35,079 nucleotides of DNA, taken from positions 20,391 to 55,469 of the forward strand of contig NZ_DKIH01000008.1 of assembly GCF_002454115.1 (NCBI RefSeq). The letters run 5' to 3'. Below, one piece after another: positions 30,876 through 35,079 of the stretch. How positions within the stretch are numbered: the first letter of the stretch is position 1; each line of letters opens with the position of its first letter. This DNA comes from Sphingopyxis sp. UBA6723 (GTDB taxonomy: Bacteria; Pseudomonadota; Alphaproteobacteria; Sphingomonadales; Sphingomonadaceae). Under the pieces are notes generated by a model. That model was not told where the DNA came from, ran no database searches, and saw only the letters and a list, made by a program, of their open reading frames with translations. The translations under genes and the position numbers were made by a program.

Positions 30876-31534
30876 GCGACGGCGAAGACCTTGCGCCGGG
30901 TGCCGACCCCGAACGCGGCGAGCGCGCGCGCAAGCTGTTTTCGGGGCCGATCAATTTTCTGAAATCGGCGCCGGCGCTCCAGCACCTGCCCGACCCGACC
31001 ATGCCCGAAATCGCCTTTGCGGGCCGGTCGAACGTCGGCAAATCGTCGCTGCTCAACGCGCTGACCAATCGCAATGGCCTCGCGCGCACCTCGGTGACCC
31101 CGGGGCGGACGCAGGAGCTCAATTATTTCGACGTCGGCGAACCGCTGGTGTTCCGGCTGGTCGACATGCCCGGCTATGGCTTTGCCAAGGCGCCGAAGGA
31201 TGTCGTCAAGAAATGGCGTTATCTGATCAACGATTATCTGCGCGGGCGGCAGGTGCTGAAGCGCACCCTGGTGCTGATCGACAGTCGCCACGGGCTGAAG
31301 GATGTCGACCGCGAATTCCTCGAAATGCTCGATACCGCCGCGGTCAGCTATCGCATCGTGCTGACCAAGGCCGACAAAATCAAGGCGAGTGAGCTGGCCG
31401 CGGTTCATGCCGCGACCGAAGCCGAGGCGCGCAAACATGCCGCGGCGCATCCCGAGGTGATTATGACGTCGTCGGAGAAGGGCTTGGGAATCGCCGAGCT
31501 ACGCACGGCGGTGCTGGAGGCGGTGGAAGTTTGA
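30872..31534 (+). CDS. yihA: Ribosome biogenesis GTPase YihA/YsxC (EngB)
   Basis: This GTPase of the EngB family is needed for 50S subunit maturation and cell division. From the GTG start overlapping yidC (GTGA) there are 220 residues. G motifs are clear: G1 'GRSNVGKSSLLNAL', G2 region 'TPGRTQELNYF', G3 'LVDMPGYGFAKAP', G4 'VLTKADKIKAS' and G5 'TSSEKGLG'. Upstream in-frame codons are noncoding yidC shadow. The gene ends the cluster; family A repeat copy 2 follows after nine bases. Confidence 0.97.
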   Translation: MSDGEDLAPGADPERGERARKLFSGPINFLKSAPALQHLPDPTMPEIAFAGRSNVGKSSLLNALTNRNGLARTSVTPGRTQELNYFDVGEPLVFRLVDMPGYGFAKAPKDVVKKWRYLINDYLRGRQVLKRTLVLIDSRHGLKDVDREFLEMLDTAAVSYRIVLTKADKIKASELAAVHAATEAEARKHAAAHPEVIMTSSEKGLGIAELRTAVLEAVEV

Positions 31535-31542
31535 CTTTCGCT

Positions 31543-31701
31543 CCTCTCCCCTTGAGGGAGAGGATAGTGAAGGTTGGACCGACAAAGTCGGGCCTACCGC
31601 AACTTGGTGAGGGTAAGGACGCCAGCGTCGCACCCCTCACCCAGCTTCGGCTAGGCAGCAAGCTGCCAAGCCTGCACAACCCTCTCCCCCAAGGGGAGAG
31701 G
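31543..31701. repeat. Palindromic intergenic repeat, family A, copy 2
   Basis: This 159-base element has inverted ends: CCTCTCCC / GGGAGAGG at 31543-31563 and CCTCTCCCC / GGGGAGAGG at 31681-31701. The motif at 31651-31670 matches copy 1 (18247-18266) base for base, in the same orientation. It fills the yihA-GST gap. The GST ribosome site starts about six bases past its end. Confidence 0.85.
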
Positions 31702-31716
31702 GGTTAGGGAGACCCC

Positions 31717-32388
31717 ATGAAACTGTTCATCGGCAACAAGGCCTATTCCAGCTGGAGCCTGCGCGGCTGGCTCGCCGCCAAGCACAGCGGCCTGCCGTTC
31801 GAAGAGGTCACCGTCCCGCTCTATGACGAGGCATGGAACCAGCGGCGCGAGGGCGACGAGTTCGCACCGTCGGGGGGCAAGGTTCCGATATTGTGGGACG
31901 GCGACGACATCGTCGTGTGGGACAGCCTGGCGATCATCGATTATCTCAACGAAAAGACCGGTGGCACCAAGGGCTATTGGCCCGACGATATGGCGGCGCG
32001 CGCGATGGCGCGGTCGATGGCGGCCGAAATGCACGCGAGCTTTGCGGCGCTGCGCCGCGAGCACAGCATGAACATCCGCCGCATCTATCCCGCCGCGCCG
32101 CTGCTGCCCGAAGTGCAGGCCGATGTCGTCCGCATCCTGCAGATCTGGGCCGAGGCGCGGGCGCGATTCGGCGGCGAAGGCGATTATCTGTTCGGTGACT
32201 GGTCGGCCGCCGACATGATGTTCGCGCCGGTGGTGACGCGCTTCATCACTTACTCGATCCCGCTGCCGCCCTTTGCCCTCGCCTACATGCAGGCGGTGAT
32301 CAGCCATAAGTGCATGCAGGACTGGATCGGCGGCGCGCAGGCCGAGGATTGGATCATCGAGAAGTTTGAGGGGCCGGTCGAGGGGTGA
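31717..32388 (+). CDS. Glutathione S-transferase family protein (fourth GST)
   Basis: This 223-residue GST outside the cassette starts 'MKLFIGNKAYSSWSLRGWLA', with the Ser-Ser at 11-12 typical of bacterial zeta-like GSTs. 'GGKVPILWDGD' gives the cis-Pro loop and 'VWDSLAIIDYLNE' the glutathione contact, with Asp-Ser instead of Glu-Ser. The C-domain contains 'LFGDWSAADMMFAPV' with the capping Asp. The start is set by GGGAG at 31707-31711. It is unlikely to share the TetR control. Substrate unknown. Confidence 0.93.
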   Translation: MKLFIGNKAYSSWSLRGWLAAKHSGLPFEEVTVPLYDEAWNQRREGDEFAPSGGKVPILWDGDDIVVWDSLAIIDYLNEKTGGTKGYWPDDMAARAMARSMAAEMHASFAALRREHSMNIRRIYPAAPLLPEVQADVVRILQIWAEARARFGGEGDYLFGDWSAADMMFAPVVTRFITYSIPLPPFALAYMQAVISHKCMQDWIGGAQAEDWIIEKFEGPVEG

Positions 32389-32423
32389 GGTAAGGGGCTG
32401 GTTTCGACCGGTTGCGGGCGTTG

Positions 32424-32554
32424 ATCCTCCCTGTCGCGAAGCGATGGGGAGGTGGCAGCACGGAGCGCTGACGGAGGGGCCATAACGCGACGTCGCCGCC
32501 CCTCCACCATCCTTCGGATGGTCCCCCTCCCCATCGCTTCGCGACAGGGAGGAT
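32424..32554. repeat. Long inverted-end repeat, family C, copy 2
   Basis: This 131-base element has perfect 29-base inverted ends (32424-32452 and 32526-32554). It is the reverse-complement orientation of the copy at 23919-24051. Each end has a small inner hairpin TCGC-GAA-GCGA. With the following family B copy it fills most of the 298-base gap between GST and cupin genes. Confidence 0.88.
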
Positions 32555-32564
32555 TTTCCCCTCA

Positions 32565-32639
32565 TCGTCATCCCGGACTTGATCCGGGATCCACGACGAC
32601 GACGCGGTTATGGATCCCGGATCAAGTCCGGGATGACGA
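32565..32639. repeat. Double-hairpin palindromic repeat, family B, copy 2
   Basis: Perfect 29-base inverted arms (32565-32593 and 32611-32639) flank a 17-base spacer. Compared with copy 1 (28743-28815), each arm differs at two positions: C to T at 32571 and G to A at 32589. These pair with each other within the arm, and the other arm carries the matching changes. Confidence 0.9.
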
Positions 32640-32686
32640 AGCTAGCAGACCTGGGCTTTGCCACCCCAAAAACCGCCATCACCCGC

Positions 32687-33154
32687 TCACGGAATCCGCT
32701 TCGTCGGATAAGGCGTCCCGTCTTTGTGGAAATAGCCGTCCGGCCCGAACAGCATGTCGATATCGGAATAGCCGCCGCCGGTGTCATATTTCTTGCCGCC
32801 GCCGAGCGCGACAAACACGCAGTCGGCGTCCGATTCGTTGATCAGATGATGGCCGTTGGTGCTGCCCTTGGGCCACACCGCGATATCGCCGGGGCGCATC
32901 GGCCAGCGGCCGTCATCCTCGATCAGCACCGCCTCGCCCGAAATCATCACGAGCATCTCGTCCTCACTATCGTGCCAGTGGCGCTGCGACGACCAGGCGC
33001 CGGGTTTCAGCACGACATGGCTGGCGGCAAAATCGCTGAGGCCGGTCGCGGGAGCGAGGCGGCGGTACCAGCGGCCTTGAACCGGCGCATCATAGGGCGC
33101 GGGATAGCCGGTGACGTTGGTTTGCGGGATGGCGGCGAGGTCGAGTTTGGGCAT
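32687..33154 (-). CDS. Cupin domain protein
   Basis: This 155-residue small beta-barrel protein belongs to the cupin superfamily. Motif 1 is 'RHWHDSEDEMLVMISGEAVL' (58-77), with two His and a Glu as metal ligands. Motif 2 is 'PGDIAVWPKGSTNGHHLIN' with the third His. The C-terminal 'YDTGGGYSDIDMLFGPDGYF' is shared by a group of uncharacterised cupins. The reaction is unknown. It is divergent from dapE, with a family D repeat between. The frame open upstream to 33319 lies in the repeat, so ATG at 33154 is chosen. Confidence 0.88.
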   Translation of the reverse strand: MPKLDLAAIPQTNVTGYPAPYDAPVQGRWYRRLAPATGLSDFAASHVVLKPGAWSSQRHWHDSEDEMLVMISGEAVLIEDDGRWPMRPGDIAVWPKGSTNGHHLINESDADCVFVALGGGKKYDTGGGYSDIDMLFGPDGYFHKDGTPYPTKRIP

Positions 33155-33177
33155 GGCAGTCCTCCACCGCCTTCTTG

Positions 33178-33245
33178 CCGTTCGCATCGAGCGAAGTCGA
33201 GATGCGTCGAGGCCAACGTGTCTCGACTTCGCTCGACACGAACGG
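33178..33245. repeat. Imperfect inverted repeat, family D, between cupin and dapE
   Basis: Arms of 25 bases (33178-33202 and 33221-33245) match at 23 positions around an 18-base spacer, with core TCGAGCGAAGTCGAGA. It fills the middle of the 103-base divergent gap and would overlap the promoters of both genes. The dapE Shine-Dalgarno (33248-33253) begins three bases beyond it. Confidence 0.8.
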
Positions 33246-33257
33246 GTAAGGAGCGGC

Positions 33258-34394
33258 ATGACCATGCACATCGATCCCGTCGAACTCGCGCAGGCGCTGA
33301 TCGCCGCGCCCTCCGTCACCCCCGCGACCGGCGCGGTGTTCGATGTGCTGGAGGCGGCGCTGATCCCGCTCGGCTTTACCGTCGAGCGCTTTATCGACGG
33401 GATCGAGCCCGACGGGCCGGTCGAAAATCTGCTCGCAGTGCGGCGGGGCAGCGGCCCCGTCCATTTCGGCTTTGCCGGGCATCTCGACGTCGTGCCGCCG
33501 GGGGTGGGCTGGACCGGCGATGCCTTTGCGCCCGAGATCCGCGGCGACCTGCTCTATGGCCGCGGCGCGGTCGATATGAAGGGATCGATCGCCGCGTTTG
33601 TGGCGGCCGCCGCCGCGACGCCGGTCGATGCCGGAACGATCAGCCTGATCATCACCGGCGACGAGGAAGGCCCGGCGATTTTCGGCACCCGCGCGCTGAT
33701 GGAGCATATGGCCGGACGCGGGATCGTGCCCGACATGATCGTCGTCGGCGAGCCGACGTCGGTGAACCGGCTGGGCGACATGGTGAAGATCGGGCGGCGC
33801 GGGTCGGTCAATATCTGGATCGACGTGCCGGGAACGCAGGGGCATGTCGCCTATCCGCACCTCGCCGACAATCCGATCCCCAAGCTGGTGCGGATCATGG
33901 CGGCGATCGACGCGGTGGCGCTGGACGAGGGCAATGACTGGTTCCAGCCGTCGAACATCGAATTCACCGATATCGAGGTCGGCAATGGCGCGACCAATGT
34001 CATCCCCGCGTCGGCGCGGGCGCGGCTGTCGATCCGCTTCAACGACCAGCATCGCGGCGCCGATCTGGTGGCGATGATCGAGCGCATCGCGCATGGGGTC
34101 GAGCCCGCCGCGAAGGTGCTGGGCAAGATTTCGGGCGAGGCGTTCCTGACCCCACCGGGCGAATTGTCAGGGCTGGTTGCCGAGGCGATCCATGCCGAGA
34201 CCGATGTGGTGGCGGAGATGTCGACAACCGGAGGGACGTCGGACGCGCGCTTCCTGCACGCGCTGTGCCCGGTGGTCGAATTCGGGCTGACCAATGCGAC
34301 GATGCACAAGCTCGACGAGGCGGTGGCAGTGGCGGATTTGCACAAGCTGACCGCAATTTACCGCGGGATTTTGATGCGGGCTTTGCTGGATTAG
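33258..34394 (+). CDS. dapE: Succinyl-diaminopimelate desuccinylase
   Basis: DapE removes succinate from N-succinyl-L,L-diaminopimelate in the lysine and cell-wall diaminopimelate pathway. The 378 residues fit the family. Metal and catalytic motifs are 'GFAGHLDVVPPG' (about 71-82, His and Asp ligands), 'LYGRGAVDMKGSIAAF' (98-113), 'ITGDEEGPA' (general base Glu) and 'STTGGTSDARFL'. The late 'NATMHKLDEAV' holds the last His ligand. AAGGAG at 33248-33253 serves either ATG 33258 or ATG 33264. Loss would block diaminopimelate formation unless another route exists. It is convergent with smr. Confidence 0.97.
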   Translation: MTMHIDPVELAQALIAAPSVTPATGAVFDVLEAALIPLGFTVERFIDGIEPDGPVENLLAVRRGSGPVHFGFAGHLDVVPPGVGWTGDAFAPEIRGDLLYGRGAVDMKGSIAAFVAAAAATPVDAGTISLIITGDEEGPAIFGTRALMEHMAGRGIVPDMIVVGEPTSVNRLGDMVKIGRRGSVNIWIDVPGTQGHVAYPHLADNPIPKLVRIMAAIDAVALDEGNDWFQPSNIEFTDIEVGNGATNVIPASARARLSIRFNDQHRGADLVAMIERIAHGVEPAAKVLGKISGEAFLTPPGELSGLVAEAIHAETDVVAEMSTTGGTSDARFLHALCPVVEFGLTNATMHKLDEAVAVADLHKLTAIYRGILMRALLD

Positions 34395-34401
34395 AATGGT
34401 C

Positions 34402-34604
34402 TCACGCAAAGGCGCGAAGGCGCGAAGAAAAATCTCACACAAAGACACAAAGAGGGCAGCCTGATCGGGCTGTGGAAACTTGCCGCCGCAGGCGATTGCG
34501 GAAGAGGGCGCTTCGCGCGGACCTCAACCAGCGGCGCCCGCCTAGGCCGTCATCTTTGTGTCTTTGTGTGAGATTTTTCTTCGCGCCTTTGCGCCTTTGC
34601 GTGA
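34402..34604. repeat. Large palindromic element, family E, between dapE and smr
   Basis: Two 52-base arms (34402-34453 and 34553-34604) are inverted copies with a single mismatch, around a 99-base unpaired core. Arms carry runs such as AAAGACACAAAGA. The right arm ends two bases before the smr stop codon. The core shows no ORF. It could serve as a bidirectional terminator or be a non-autonomous mobile element. Confidence 0.88.
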
Positions 34605-34606
34605 CA

Positions 34607-35079
34607 TCAATCTTCTCTTGAGCGCCGCAAAATCACATAGACCGCGCCTGCCCCGCCATGGCTGACATGCGCGGGGCGTAACGCGACAATCTGGTCGGCG
34701 TGCGGCGAATAAGCGAGCCAGTCGGGGAGTGAGGCGCGGATGGCGCCGCGGGGGCGCGGATCGCCGTGCATTTGCGGCAGACGGTCGGCGCCGGGGCGCA
34801 GGCGCCCTGCCACCACCAGCAGCACGCGCGCGCCGCGGTTCAGTGCCCGGTTGATCGCGTCGTCGAGCAGCGCCTGCGCCGACGCCAGCGTATGGCCGTG
34901 GAGGTCGATACTGAGATCGGGGCGCACCAACCCCTTGCGCAACCGGCGGTCCCAATGGCCGTCGAGCGTCGAGGCGCTGTGGGTGCGGCGCGGCGGCGGC
35001 AGCGGCGCAGCGGGACGCGATGGCGCGGCGGCGCGCGGCGCGGTGCTGCGCGGGGTGGGCTGCGGCAGGGGGATCGTCG
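34607..35079 (-). CDS. Smr (small MutS-related) domain protein, N-terminus cut
   Basis: The frame stays open to the window edge, so the start is missing; 156 residues are visible. The first 40 are a Pro/Ala/Arg-rich linker. Then come 'DGHWDRRLRKGLVRPDLS', the Smr hallmark 'IDLHGHTLASAQ', 'ARVLLVVAGRL', 'IRASLPDWLAYS' and the end 'GGAGAVYVILRR'. Smr domains are nicking endonucleases or RNA/DNA-binding modules; the standalone form here has unknown cellular role. The internal TTG at 34942 is not a credible start because conserved sequence precedes it. Confidence 0.9.
   Translation of the reverse strand, partial: TIPLPQPTPRSTAPRAAAPSRPAAPLPPPRRTHSASTLDGHWDRRLRKGLVRPDLSIDLHGHTLASAQALLDDAINRALNRGARVLLVVAGRLRPGADRLPQMHGDPRPRGAIRASLPDWLAYSPHADQIVALRPAHVSHGGAGAVYVILRRSRED

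Overview
The window is GC-rich, densely coded chromosomal DNA from an alphaproteobacterium. Protein style (SMC, UbiA, RsmE, plant-type GshA, a TonB receptor starting 'DIIVTAQRREESLQDVPV', bactofilin next to an M23 peptidase) and several families of palindromic intergenic repeats point to the Sphingomonadales, most like Sphingopyxis. That placement is inference from recognition, not from a search. No rRNA, tRNA, CRISPR array, IS element or prophage was seen.

Layout: (1) 1-2.6 kb: end of smc, convergent with ubiA. (2) 2.6-5.9 kb: minus-strand trio of TadE, TadE and TadG/vWA-like pilus-type proteins without the rest of a Tad machine. (3) 6.1-12.4 kb: rsmE, two large secreted DUF11-type proteins in a coupled pair, then gshA. 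(4) 12.5-16.3 kb: a TonB-dependent receptor convergent with a polytopic ICMT-like methyltransferase. (5) 16.3-18.1 kb: M23 peptidase overlapping a bactofilin. (6) 18.4-20.2 kb: comM plus a DUF1905 protein on the minus strand. (7) 20.3-26.6 kb: a TetR regulator with its probable operator, followed by nine tightly packed genes (three VOC proteins, DUF4287, three GSTs, a double DUF1428 protein, an SRPBCC protein). This looks like a regulated glutathione-linked detoxification cassette. (8) 26.6-28.1 kb: a ClpP-fold-like periplasmic protein, an entericidin lipoprotein not captured by ordinary ORF length limits, and a PGPGW membrane protein. (9) 28.2-31.5 kb: rpmH-rnpA-yidD-yidC-yihA, the classic membrane insertion cluster. 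(10) 31.7-35.1 kb: a fourth GST, a cupin, dapE and the start-truncated smr gene.

The most notable signals are non-coding. Five families of structured intergenic repeats lie in the window, eight long copies plus one minimal copy. Two of the families show compensatory base changes that keep hairpins paired. A textbook general-stress (EcfG-type) promoter sits in front of the entericidin gene. A TetR-type palindrome fills the spacer of a promoter whose start point would fall at the tetR start codon.

Themes linking the genes: glutathione synthesis (gshA) and four GSTs; envelope building (yidC, yidD, bactofilin, M23 peptidase, dapE); stress response (entericidin, the TetR cassette). No gene-free stretch exceeds about 300 bases. 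The longest (18070-18359 and 32389-32686) are mostly filled by the repeats described.
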